64,000 nt of DNA. Source: JAPULR01 sp965238215 (GTDB lineage: Bacteria; Chloroflexota; Dehalococcoidia; Lucifugimonadales; GCA-2712585). Positions within the stretch are counted from its first letter, which is position 1. The number at the start of each line of letters is the position of its first letter. The DNA lies in assembly GCA_965238215.1 (NCBI GenBank), contig OZ250180.1, positions 2,542,001 through 2,606,000 of the forward strand, given 5' to 3'. The notes under the pieces were generated by a model. It had not been told where the DNA came from and did no database searches. It worked only from the letters and a program-made list of their open reading frames with translations. A program made the position numbers and the translations under genes. Positions 44,388-52,750 of the stretch are shown one piece after another.

Positions 44388-45365
44388 TCAGGCCAGGAAC
44401 GGAAAACTACGTCGCCAGTCTATGTACTCGGCCACTCCACTGGCGATGTCGTACTTGGGCCGGAACCCCAGGGCATGCAGACGGCTAACGTCCATGTACC
44501 CCTGATCCAGTGGGGTGCTCTTTCCGTCCACGCCGGGGCCGATGAACTCCACAGAAGGCTCGGCCCGTCGAAACGCGTCCATCAGACCCTCCAGAGAAGT
44601 CCGCTCGCCCTGGGTAATATTGTACATGCTATGCTCTAGCATAGGCGCATCCAACACCGTCGCTATAGCCTCGGCTTTGTCCGTAGCGAACATCCAGTCG
44701 CCACCCCCGACATCCGCTGGCGCGTTTATTGGCTCTCCGCGCACCACGCTCCGAGTCCAGTCATACAACATCCCCATCTTGATGCGATAGTCCGTGGCCC
44801 GCTCCATCGGGCCGTAGGGCGAAGACAACCGCACCGAGACCGTCTCAAGGTCGTGTAGCTCCCCGTACCGCTTGGTGATGCCCTCCGACGCGAACTTGGT
44901 AACGCCATAGAAGGACGTTGGCGCCAGGGGCATATCTTCCGTCAAGGCCTTGCCGGGAGCGCCCTGACCCCGGTAAACGCCGCCGGAACTCACATAGAGA
45001 AACCGCTTCGCCGAAATTCGACGCGCCATCTCCAGCAGGTTTATGGTACAGCCTACGTTAACGTCGATAATCCGCTTGCTGTCGTCCCTCTCCGTCTCCG
45101 GGAGCGTGGAGGTGTAGACGGCGGCATGAATAATCTTGTCCACTCCGGCCATAGAACTGCTTCCCGCCGCGGAATTCAAAGCACCCGTATCCAGAATGTC
45201 CACCTCCAGGAAGTCTATCTGATCTGCCCACGGCTTCAGGTACTTGAGCACCATATTGTTCGGAGGGGCGATGTCCAGAGAGACCACGCGATGCCCCCTT
45301 TCGGCCAACATCCTTACGATATTGGATCCCACGAAGCCCGTACCGCCGCTAACCGCCGTTACCAT
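44388..45365 (-). CDS. NAD-dependent epimerase/dehydratase (extended SDR)
   Basis: This 325-residue extended short-chain dehydrogenase has the NAD motif VSGGTGFVGSNIVRML (GxxGxxG) at residues 5-20. VVSLDIAPP gives the adenosine-binding acid, and FLYVSSGGVYRGQG is followed by the catalytic SFYGVTKFASE (YxxxK). VSVRLSSPYGPMERATDYR lies further on. It likely acts on a nucleotide sugar or a related 2-oxo/hydroxy compound. Single gene between two plus-strand genes. Confidence 0.9.
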   Translation of the reverse strand: MVTAVSGGTGFVGSNIVRMLAERGHRVVSLDIAPPNNMVLKYLKPWADQIDFLEVDILDTGALNSAAGSSSMAGVDKIIHAAVYTSTLPETERDDSKRIIDVNVGCTINLLEMARRISAKRFLYVSSGGVYRGQGAPGKALTEDMPLAPTSFYGVTKFASEGITKRYGELHDLETVSVRLSSPYGPMERATDYRIKMGMLYDWTRSVVRGEPINAPADVGGGDWMFATDKAEAIATVLDAPMLEHSMYNITQGERTSLEGLMDAFRRAEPSVEFIGPGVDGKSTPLDQGYMDVSRLHALGFRPKYDIASGVAEYIDWRRSFPFLA

Positions 45366-45507
45366 GACGCATCCTCCGAAAATAGAGTGGATGCAGGCAT
45401 TATAACAACATTTGCCCCACCAAATTTCACCCTCTACCGTCGAATTGTGCTAACATCTTGTATTATGGCTGGCGAACCCATCGCCCTGCACACGAAAGGT
45501 TGCGCTC

Positions 45508-46344
45508 ATGCCCCAACAACTCATGTGGCAGAAGCTGGAATCGGAGCTCCACGAAATAGTGGGAAGCTTTCCCGGTGTTGCAGGGGTCTGCGCCCGCGAG
45601 ATCGGCGGGCCGAACCGCATCTCCATAAATGGCGGCGAGCCCTTCCCCACCGCCTCCACCATCAAAATTCACGTGCTCGCCCAACTCTTCTCCAAGGCTG
45701 AGCGTGGCGAATTGGATATGCAGCGCAGGGTTGTAGTTACGCCAGAGATGCGCGTCCCCGGAAGCGGCATTCTCAGCCACCTTGAAGGCAACGTGCAGCT
45801 TACTATGTACAACATTGCCGTCCTCATGATTGCCCTCTCCGACAACACTGCCACCAACCTGTGCATCGACGCGGCAGGCATCGAAGAAACCAACAAGCTC
45901 CTCCGCAGCTTGGGTCTTACCACAACCACCCTCCGCCGCAAGATGCAGGACCCCGACGCCATTGCCCAGAGCCGGGAAAACGTAGCCACTCCCGATGAAT
46001 GCGTGGCCATGCTGATGGCACTTCAGCAGGGCCGGCCCTCTCCCTACGTCGCGAGAAAATGCCTTGATATACTTAAAAAGCCCAAGGATGGGCCATTGAA
46101 CAAGGTCGTTCCCACTGAAGTGCCCTTGGCCAATAAGCCCGGCGGAATGGACAGAGTTCAATGCGACGCCGGTATCGTCTATCTCCCCCGCAAGCCCTAC
46201 GCCGTGGCAATCATGACCAAGCACGGCATGACAGACGCCTTGGAACAGAGGCAGTTTATCGTTGACACGGGCCGCCTGGTTCACGAAACTATGAATACGC
46301 TAGATGTCACCAACGATTATGGCCTCGGTCTCCCATCAACGTGA
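45508..46344 (+). CDS. Class A beta-lactamase-like serine hydrolase, cytoplasmic
   Basis: This 278-residue penicillin-binding-fold protein carries the SxxK motif STIK at residues 50-53, SDN at 111-113 and NKPGG at 209-213 in place of KTG. The omega-loop Glu used for deacylation in class A enzymes is not evident; the aligned region reads AIAQSRENVATPDE. No signal peptide is seen, so it probably stays in the cytoplasm and acts as an esterase or amidase instead of a resistance enzyme. ATG at 45508 with GAAAGG upstream. Confidence 0.82.
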   Translation: MPQQLMWQKLESELHEIVGSFPGVAGVCAREIGGPNRISINGGEPFPTASTIKIHVLAQLFSKAERGELDMQRRVVVTPEMRVPGSGILSHLEGNVQLTMYNIAVLMIALSDNTATNLCIDAAGIEETNKLLRSLGLTTTTLRRKMQDPDAIAQSRENVATPDECVAMLMALQQGRPSPYVARKCLDILKKPKDGPLNKVVPTEVPLANKPGGMDRVQCDAGIVYLPRKPYAVAIMTKHGMTDALEQRQFIVDTGRLVHETMNTLDVTNDYGLGLPST

Positions 46345-46408
46345 TCCTGAAGCGCCTAAATGGAGGCTGGATAACATCAACCGCTAATGCTACGGGCTAA
46401 GTGATAAC

Positions 46409-47038
46409 ATGAGCGAAGACATAAGCCTATTTGAAGCTATCAACAGCCAGCGGGCCGTCCGCCACCTGAAACCGGATCCAGTGCCTGAGGCGACCCTCCA
46501 GCGTCTGATTGAGACCGCCGTGAAGGCTCCCAGCGGCGGCAACAGCCAACCCTGGAAGTTTCTCATCATCCGTGACGAGGGGTTGAAGGAACGCATCGGC
46601 CACTACTACCGAGAGTCCTGGGAGAGGGTCTACGGCGCCAAAGCCTCCTCCCCGCCCTCACTGGCGCCGCGGGTCCGACGGTCCGCCACCTACCTGGCGG
46701 AGAACATGCACCGAGCCCCCGCCCTTATCCTGGCTTGCATAGAGCACAACGGCAGCCCCACATCCATGGGCCGGGGCGCTTCCATATACCCCGCCGTACA
46801 GAACATTCTCCTGGCCGCCCGCGGCCTCGGCCTTGGCTGCGCTCTAACCACCCTGCACAAGGGTTTTGAAGACGAAATCAAGGCCCTCCTCGACATCCCG
46901 GAAAACGTCGAAACCGCCGCCCTCCTACCCGTAGGCTATATCGCTGAGGGCGACGGTTACGGCCCCACCAGCCGCCGCCCCGTGGCGGAAGTAACCTTCT
47001 GGAATAGCTGGGGCCGACGCGACGGCAGCCAAGACTAG
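46409..47038 (+). CDS. Nitroreductase-family FMN oxidoreductase
   Basis: This 209-residue FMN enzyme begins LFEAINSQRAVRHLKPDPVP (the arginine contacts FMN phosphate). It continues with IETAVKAPSGGNSQPWKFLI and later IYPAVQNILLAARGLGLGCA, with VGYIAEGDGYGPTSRRPVAE near the end. Family enzymes reduce nitro groups, quinones or iodotyrosine with NAD(P)H. First of three closely spaced plus-strand genes (gaps 15 bp and an overlap), suggesting one operon. Confidence 0.88.
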   Translation: MSEDISLFEAINSQRAVRHLKPDPVPEATLQRLIETAVKAPSGGNSQPWKFLIIRDEGLKERIGHYYRESWERVYGAKASSPPSLAPRVRRSATYLAENMHRAPALILACIEHNGSPTSMGRGASIYPAVQNILLAARGLGLGCALTTLHKGFEDEIKALLDIPENVETAALLPVGYIAEGDGYGPTSRRPVAEVTFWNSWGRRDGSQD

Positions 47039-47053
47039 GGAAGGAGGTAGAAC

Positions 47054-47824
47054 ATGGAAACCCTCAATAACTCCCAAGGTACAGACCCTTCGCCCTTAAA
47101 GCCGCCCCATAAGTTCCTTTCCCTTGAGTTTCTGGAGAAGGCAAAGCAGGCCAGTTCCGCCACCATCTCTTGGGAACTCAACAAGCGTGGGTTCCGGTTT
47201 GTTTATATGGCCGGCGTTCTTCCTCTCAAAGCCGGCTCCGTCTTTGCCGGCCGCGCCTACACCCTCCGCTACCTTCCACGCAGGGAAGACCACCCCATGT
47301 TCCCAATCCCCATTGAAGCGCGCCACCTCTACCCGGAGCACGTGGCCGTGGAATCCGTCGGACCAGGGGACGTCCTTGTAGTCAGCGCCCGCGGCAACGT
47401 ACACGCCGGCATCTTCGGCGATAGGCTCGTGGCTCGAATGCACTACCTGGGAGCCTCCGGGCTTGTCACCGATGGAGCCATTCGCGACGTGCCCTACCTG
47501 AGAGACCAGGACTTCCCTGTGTTTGTCCGCGCCCCCCACGGCTACGGCCACATGTCCGAACACTGGGCTGCGGACGTCCAACTACCTGTGGATTGCGGCA
47601 ACGTCACCGTCTACCCCGGCGACCTGCTCGTTGGAGACGACGACGGCGTAGTAGTCTGCCCTCAGGCCATCGCCGAAGAAGTCATCGAGGGCGCCATCGC
47701 CCAGGAGGTGGAGGAGACCTTCACCCGCACGCTGCTGGAGGAAGGCTACTCCGTCAACCAGGTCCACGGCGATCTGCCGCCGGATCTGCAGGCAAGATAT
47801 GAAGAATGGCGGAGGTCTCGCTAG
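47054..47824 (+). CDS. RraA-like/4-hydroxy-4-methyl-2-oxoglutarate aldolase family protein
   Basis: This 256-residue protein has the RraA/HMG-aldolase core. FAGRAYTLRYLPRRED, GDVLVVSARGNVHAGIFGDR and GLVTDGAIRDVPYLRDQDFP form the metal-site segment (Arg-Asp pair), and VYPGDLLVGDDDGVVVCPQ closes the site. With Mg, family members cleave HMG or 4-carboxy-4-hydroxy-2-oxoadipate to pyruvate, or in E. coli regulate RNase E. In this setting with a MocA-type oxidoreductase an aldolase role is more likely. ATG at 47054 has AAGGAGG. Confidence 0.85.
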   Translation: METLNNSQGTDPSPLKPPHKFLSLEFLEKAKQASSATISWELNKRGFRFVYMAGVLPLKAGSVFAGRAYTLRYLPRREDHPMFPIPIEARHLYPEHVAVESVGPGDVLVVSARGNVHAGIFGDRLVARMHYLGASGLVTDGAIRDVPYLRDQDFPVFVRAPHGYGHMSEHWAADVQLPVDCGNVTVYPGDLLVGDDDGVVVCPQAIAEEVIEGAIAQEVEETFTRTLLEEGYSVNQVHGDLPPDLQARYEEWRRSR

Positions 47825-48831
47825 CCGTGGCACTACCCCAATCCAGCAGATGGCGGATGGTCCGCACCGTCTTCAAGCACGAGATGTCCCTAAAGGTGGG
47901 GATCATCGGCCTGGGAACCATGGGTCGCCGGATGCTGGAGTCGATGAACGGCCATACTGAGTTCGACGTTCGCTACGCCTGGGACATGAACGTAGTCCAG
48001 TGCCAGACGGTTTGGAACGCCTACCCCAAAATCCAGATTGCCCAAAGCGCTGAAGAGCTGGTGTCCTTCGACGACATAAACCTGGTGTATATCGCCACAC
48101 CCCCGTCCAGCCACGTGGAGTACTCCGAGTTGGCTTTGGAGATGGGCAAGCCCGTCTTTTGCGAAAAGCCTCTGGCCGTCAGCATAGAGGAAGCCCGCGG
48201 TCTAGTGGAGGACGCCAAGCTCTCGGGCCTGCCCCACACTGTAAACTTTAGCTACGCCACGGGGTCCATATACAGCGCCCTTAGAAACGCCCTCGCCACC
48301 GGTCTGGTGGGCGACCCCGTGAAGGTAGAGATGCTGTTCCAGTTCGCCGAATGGCCTCGCAGCTGGCAGAAGAACGCCGCCGGATGGCTCGCCTACCGTA
48401 AGGAAGGCGGCTTCGTACGGGAGGTCTTCTCTCACTTCGCCTACCTTACCAGCAGGCTGTTAGGCGTTCCCGTCGTGAACAGCTCCGTGGTTGTCTATCC
48501 CGACGATCCCTCCCTGGCTGAATCCCGGGTGTACGCCCAGATGAGCACCGGCAACATCCCTGTCACCTTGGAAGGCCGTGTTGGGGAAGTCAAGGACGAC
48601 GTTCTGACGTGGACTCTCCACGGCAGTCGAAAAACCTTCCGCATCCTCAACTGGACTACGCTGGAGACAAAAGAGGGTGAACGTTGGGAACCCGTTTCCC
48701 TAGACCCCTGGGCCAACTCGCCAACCCAGCTCGACTCAGTAGCTTCAATGATCAGGGGCGAACATCACGAACTCCCCAACTTCGAGGCCGCTCTACGGAT
48801 CCAGCAGTTGGTCGAGCGGGTTCTCCGCTAA
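47806..48831 (+). CDS. Gfo/Idh/MocA-family oxidoreductase
   Basis: This NAD(P)-dependent oxidoreductase has a Rossmann start LKVGIIGLGTMGRRMLESM. VYIATPPSSHVEYSELALEM and VFCEKPLAVSIEEARGLV (the EKP motif) follow, then a C-terminal beta-sheet domain. ATG 47806 overlaps the RraA-like gene by 19 bp. The ATG at 47884 (MSLKVGIIG) is an alternative that fits the family length better; neither has a strong ribosome site. Acts on a sugar, inositol or pteridine-like substrate. Confidence 0.85.
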   Translation: MAEVSLAVALPQSSRWRMVRTVFKHEMSLKVGIIGLGTMGRRMLESMNGHTEFDVRYAWDMNVVQCQTVWNAYPKIQIAQSAEELVSFDDINLVYIATPPSSHVEYSELALEMGKPVFCEKPLAVSIEEARGLVEDAKLSGLPHTVNFSYATGSIYSALRNALATGLVGDPVKVEMLFQFAEWPRSWQKNAAGWLAYRKEGGFVREVFSHFAYLTSRLLGVPVVNSSVVVYPDDPSLAESRVYAQMSTGNIPVTLEGRVGEVKDDVLTWTLHGSRKTFRILNWTTLETKEGERWEPVSLDPWANSPTQLDSVASMIRGEHHELPNFEAALRIQQLVERVLR

Positions 48832-48874
48832 CCTTCAGTACCCCGAAACCGCATACAACCAGGCCTACGGGATA

Positions 48875-49912
48875 CTAAACTTGGAGGACCAGCTTCCCGA
48901 AGAAGTTCCGTTCCTCCATGACCTCGTGGGCTGCAGAGGCCTGCTCTAGGGGGAACATTCTGTGAATGACGGGCTGTATTCGGCCCTGGTTAAGCATCTG
49001 CGTCACCTGTGACATGTCGGCCCGGGAACCCATGAACACGCCGAATACCTGCAACTGCTTGGTGAAGAGGCTGCCCAATTGCAGCTGCGCCAGGTAGCCC
49101 GATGTAACCCCACAAAGACCGTAACGCCCTCCGCGTTTCAGCGAATTGTAGGCATCTTCGAAGAACTTCGCACCCACGTGGTCCACCACCACGTCCACCC
49201 CACGCCCGTGGGTAAGCTCCTTAACCCTATCGGGGATGCTCTCCTTGGTATAGTCAATTACGTGGTCCGCACCGAGTTCTCTGGCCATGGCCGCCTTCTC
49301 CGGGCTGCTGGTGGTGGTTATCACGGTGGCTCCCACCACTGACTTGGCCACCTGGATGGCCGCGGTGCCCACGCCTGCCGATGCCGAGAGAACCAGCGCC
49401 GTTTCCCAGGGCTTCAATTGGGCCTTGCGAATGAGTATGTTCCAGGTCGGCAGATACACCGTCGGCGTTGCGGCGGCCGTCTCGAAGGTCACGCCGTCGG
49501 CAATGGAATGCACGTTGGTGGCGGGAACGCAGACAAACTCGGCGTAGCTGCCCTCACAATTGCTGCCCAAGAAGCGGAATCTAGGGCATAGGTCGTCGCT
49601 CCCATCTATACAAAAGTCGCAGGCCCCGCAGGGAATGCGTGGGTTGATGACGACCCTCCGTCCTACCATGTGGGAATGGGCGTCGGAGCCTGCTTCGGCT
49701 ATCACCCCGGCCGAGTCTCCGCCCAGGATATGAAACGACGGGAAGTTTCGACGCTGGCCCCGTCGGCCGGTTCTGACGTAGGTATCTAACCGGTTCAAGG
49801 CCGCCGCCCGCACCCTCACCTTCACTTCCCCCGCTCTGGGAGAAGGTTCAGGAAGCTCCCCATATTGCAGCACCTCCGGCCCGCCGTGGCTTTCGATATA
49901 AACCGCTCTCAT
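48875..49912 (-). CDS. Zinc-type medium-chain alcohol dehydrogenase/quinone oxidoreductase
   Basis: This 345-residue MDR enzyme has LNRLDTYVRTGRRGQRR at the front and ILGGDSAGVIAEAG. The structural-zinc loop CGACDFCIDGSDDLC (four Cys) comes next, then the NAD(P) site VLSASAGVGTAAIQVAKSVV. The usual catalytic-zinc Cys at residue about 40 is replaced by Asp/Thr in the RLDTY segment, as in quinone-oxidoreductase-like members, so it may lack the catalytic zinc. Monocistronic. Confidence 0.87.
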   Translation of the reverse strand: MRAVYIESHGGPEVLQYGELPEPSPRAGEVKVRVRAAALNRLDTYVRTGRRGQRRNFPSFHILGGDSAGVIAEAGSDAHSHMVGRRVVINPRIPCGACDFCIDGSDDLCPRFRFLGSNCEGSYAEFVCVPATNVHSIADGVTFETAAATPTVYLPTWNILIRKAQLKPWETALVLSASAGVGTAAIQVAKSVVGATVITTTSSPEKAAMARELGADHVIDYTKESIPDRVKELTHGRGVDVVVDHVGAKFFEDAYNSLKRGGRYGLCGVTSGYLAQLQLGSLFTKQLQVFGVFMGSRADMSQVTQMLNQGRIQPVIHRMFPLEQASAAHEVMEERNFFGKLVLQV

Positions 49913-50008
49913 GCTTATTTCGCCCCCCTGGATGGCTTCACAATCTTACTTTTGCGTTTCCTTCAGTTACACGGAACATAGCGTAACCGCCCCCATCGGC
50001 CAACAATC

Positions 50009-51283
50009 TCAGACCTGGAGGCCCGCCAAGCACCGTAGGACCAGCGCACGCGCGTCGTCCTTCGTCATAACCTCACCCTCCAGACGGGCGTCCTGAATCC
50101 GACGCAGGACCTCGCCTACCTGCGGTCCCTGGGGCACCCCCATAGCGATCAGATCGCCGCCGCCCAGGAGCGGCCGCACGTGACGCTGACATTCCAGGAA
50201 GTGCGTCAGTCTCTGCTTTACAACGGAGCTTTCCGTCAGTCGCATGAGGGCGCGTATGCTGGCCACGGGACAATCTTCCAACGTTCGGTAGAGCACTGAA
50301 GGGGATAGGCTCGGGTCTTCCAACGTAGGCGCGACGGCGACCAATCGAGTCAGACCCGTCACCGCCTTGGCCCATGCCGATGGCATATTCAAGCGGGCAA
50401 TAAATCCCTGTCCCTCTTCAAAGCTCATAGGGTACGCGAGGGCAGCCACCAGGGTCAGGGTTTCCGTCCGATCAGGCTCTTTGAGAAAGGCCCGGAGCCA
50501 CTGGCACTGCCGCAGGGGCACGTAGAGACTACACAACACGCCCAACTCCACGCTGCGCAGCAAGGTCTGCACAGGCCATTCTTCCTTCAGAATCAATGCC
50601 ACCTCCCGGCGTATCCGGTCGGCGCTGACCGTCGCCAACATCCCGGCGTTAAGGGCATCAGCAAGCTGCTTGCAAGAACCAGGGTCCAGCCGGAAACCGA
50701 GCCGTTGCTCGTACCGTATGGCGCGGAAAATGCGTGTGGCGTCGTCCTCAAAGCTACGCCGATGCAGAATCCTCACCACACCTTGAGTCAAGTCGGCAAA
50801 TCCACCGGCAGGGTCCAGCAGCCGGCCGGCGTGGCGTCCCGAAAGGCCCAGTGCCATGGCGTTGATGGTAAAGTCCCGGCGCTGAAGGTCTTCCTCAATG
50901 GTACCCGCCGTCACTGACGGCAACGCGCCGGGGCGAGCGTACGTCTCCCTGCGTGCCGTTGCAAGGTCCAACCGCACCCCGTTCGACTTTACCGTGGCAG
51001 TGCCAAATCGGCTGTGGAGGAGGGTCTTCGAGCCGACAACCTCAGCAACCCGGCGGGCCAATACTTCCACGTTGCCCTCCGTAACAAGGTCCAGATCCGT
51101 CGAGGTACGACGCAGCAACAGGTCTCGCACCGGCCCTCCCACCAGATAGAGGGGCGCATTTAGTCGTCCGGCTTCAGACCGAGTCGCTTCTAAGAGGCCC
51201 GTAGAGCCGTCGTCCAAGGACTCTCGAAAATCGTCGACCATGTTGTATGCAAGTGCGGAAAGGGGCGCAGTGTTCATCTCCAT
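50009..51283 (-). CDS. CCA tRNA nucleotidyltransferase / poly(A) polymerase family
   Basis: This 424-residue class II nucleotidyltransferase has LYLVGGPVRDLLLRRTSTDLDLV with the catalytic DLD pair near residue 69. The order continues with HSRFGTATVKSNGVRLDLAT, then EEDLQRRDFTINAMALGL, FEDDATRIFRAIRYEQRLGF and an all-alpha C-terminal half. It adds or repairs the 3' CCA of tRNAs (or poly(A) tails). Divergent from the selenoprotein operon with a short shared upstream region. No HD domain is obvious. Confidence 0.88.
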   Translation of the reverse strand: MEMNTAPLSALAYNMVDDFRESLDDGSTGLLEATRSEAGRLNAPLYLVGGPVRDLLLRRTSTDLDLVTEGNVEVLARRVAEVVGSKTLLHSRFGTATVKSNGVRLDLATARRETYARPGALPSVTAGTIEEDLQRRDFTINAMALGLSGRHAGRLLDPAGGFADLTQGVVRILHRRSFEDDATRIFRAIRYEQRLGFRLDPGSCKQLADALNAGMLATVSADRIRREVALILKEEWPVQTLLRSVELGVLCSLYVPLRQCQWLRAFLKEPDRTETLTLVAALAYPMSFEEGQGFIARLNMPSAWAKAVTGLTRLVAVAPTLEDPSLSPSVLYRTLEDCPVASIRALMRLTESSVVKQRLTHFLECQRHVRPLLGGGDLIAMGVPQGPQVGEVLRRIQDARLEGEVMTKDDARALVLRCLAGLQV

Positions 51284-51332
51284 TGCATTATATCACGGGG
51301 TGATTGAACCACAGAGTTTGCGTCGGAATTCT

Positions 51333-51361
51333 TTGACTTTCAGCCTTCCTCTGGCTAAAAT
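51333..51361 (+). promoter_or_regulatory. Promoter of the dsbA(Sec)-rnc-ftsY operon
   Basis: TTGACT (51333-51338), 17-bp spacer, TAAAAT (51356-51361). The ribosome site AAAAGGAGGG follows directly, leaving a very short leader. Confidence 0.72.
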
Positions 51362-51381
51362 TCCAGCAAAAGGAGGGCGTT

Positions 51382-52017
51382 ATGGAAAAGGAAAAGATTA
51401 CGGTTTTTTACGACTACACTTGACCCTTCGTCTACAACGCAACGGTCTGGTTGCGGCGAGTAGAGGAAGATAAGGGCGAGAGGCCAAACATCCGGTGGCG
51501 GCCCTTCGTTCTGGCCCAAGCCAACAGCAAGGCGGGGGCGGATTGGAAGGCCTGGGAGCGCCCGGCGGAGGAAAAAGTTAGGGGCATGCTGGCCCACATA
51601 GCCGGCATCGCCGCCATGCGCCAGGGCGAAACCCTGTACGACGCCTTCCACGATGGACTACTCGAAGCCCGCCACGTGGAGAGAAAGAATCTGGACGACC
51701 CGGACATGCTACTTGACATCGCCAAGAATTCAGGTCTGGACGTGGGTCGCTTGCAGGAGGATATGAAGGACCCCTCCATTCTCACCACCATCGGGGAGAG
51801 TCATACGGAGGCCACGCAGAAGTACGGCGCCTTTGGCGTGCCGACTTTCGCCTTCGACAACGGAGGCTCTGTGTTCCTCAAGATGTTCTATCCGTCCAAA
51901 GAAGAGGCAGGAGAGATGTACGACGGCCTGGTGAAGATGATGTCCCAGTGGGTCAACATCGGCGAGCTCAAGCGCCCGCAGCCCCCGTGGCCGGCGGGAG
52001 TCACCCCCGCATCGTAG
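51382..52017 (+). CDS. DsbA-family oxidoreductase, probable selenoprotein (in-frame TGA = Sec14)
   Basis: ATG at 51382 has an excellent AAGGAGGG. The frame reads MEKEKITVFYDYT, then TGA at 51421-51423, then PFVYNATVWLRRVEEDKG and on to TAG at 52017 (211 residues with Sec). DsbA/FrnE relatives read DYTCPF at this place, so TGA sits exactly on the catalytic Cys. The C-x-x-C second Cys is Val here. The rest is a normal DsbA fold: a helical insert (ARHVERKNLDDPDMLLDIA) and the cis-Pro loop KYGAFGVPTFAFDNGG. A SECIS-like stem-loop follows the TGA at the right distance. Cytoplasmic, no signal peptide. Role: thiol/selenol redox enzyme or glutathione-transferase-kappa-like. First gene of the rnc-ftsY operon. 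The alternative is a nonsense mutation. Confidence 0.8.
51431..51464 (+). promoter_or_regulatory. Bacterial SECIS element
   Basis: The upper stem CGCAAC (51438-51443) pairs with GTTGCG (51450-51455) around the loop GGTCTG. The lower stem TCTAC (51431-51435) pairs with GTAGA (51460-51464) across an internal loop. The loop starts 21 nt after the TGA; E. coli fdhF has the same GGUCUG motif about 19 nt after its UGA. This is the SelB-binding geometry of bacterial SECIS elements. Confidence 0.78.
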
Positions 52018-52031
52018 CAAACGAGAGCGGG

Positions 52032-52745
52032 TTGTCTGAAGCAGAGTGGGCGGCAGAGAAGTTGGGGCTGTCTTTCGACAGTCCCACTCTTCTGGTTGAA
52101 GCGCTTACCCACCCTTCCTTTCTCAACGAATACCCGGAAGCGGCCAGGGCATCCTACCAGCGCCTGGAGTTCCTCGGAGACGCCGTCTTGGGGTATGTGG
52201 TGGCGTCAGAACTTTTCCGGCGTTTTCCCTCACTCCCAGAGGGCGAGTTGACCAAGCTGCGCGCCCACCTCGTCCAGGAGCGCTCTTTAGCCGCCGCCGG
52301 GGAGTCCCTTGGCTTGGGCAATCAGCTGTTCATGGGGCGAGGTGAGGAGGCCAACGGGGGCAGGCGTCGCAGTTCCAACTTGGCGGCGGCGGTGGAAGCC
52401 GTTATCGGCGCTGTCTACCTGGACCAGGGCCCTGAGGCAGCCAGAAGGATGATTTTGAAGCTACTGGCCCCAGAGATCGAGCGAGCTGAGCTGAGGGGGC
52501 ACGCGCCGATGGATCCCAAGTCTCACCTCCAAGAAGTGGTCCAGGCCCGCCACGAGCCACTGCCACAGTACCGTGTTGTGGGCGAGCAGGGGCCGGACCA
52601 CCACCGCACCTTCACCGTGGAAGTGGTGCTGGAAGACCAGGTGGCCGGTGTGGGCGTCGCCCGTCGGAAGATCGATGCGGAGCGGAAGGCGGCGACAAGG
52701 GCTCTGAAGGCGCTTGCGGCTTCGACCGCAGCCTGCAAGGAATAG
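52032..52745 (+). CDS. rnc: Ribonuclease III
   Basis: This 237-residue dsRNA endonuclease starts from TTG at 52032 (GAGAGCGGG upstream); a longer frame to 51948 overlaps the previous gene. The catalytic signature is YQRLEFLGDAVLGYVVASEL, with the second acidic site in AAVEAVIGAVYLDQG. A double-stranded RNA-binding domain closes it (DPKSHLQEVVQARHEPLPQY, DAERKAATRALKAL). Processes rRNA and structured mRNAs. Followed after 5 bp by ftsY, a common bacterial pairing. Confidence 0.95.
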   Translation: MSEAEWAAEKLGLSFDSPTLLVEALTHPSFLNEYPEAARASYQRLEFLGDAVLGYVVASELFRRFPSLPEGELTKLRAHLVQERSLAAAGESLGLGNQLFMGRGEEANGGRRRSSNLAAAVEAVIGAVYLDQGPEAARRMILKLLAPEIERAELRGHAPMDPKSHLQEVVQARHEPLPQYRVVGEQGPDHHRTFTVEVVLEDQVAGVGVARRKIDAERKAATRALKALAASTAACKE

Positions 52746-52750
52746 CCGCA

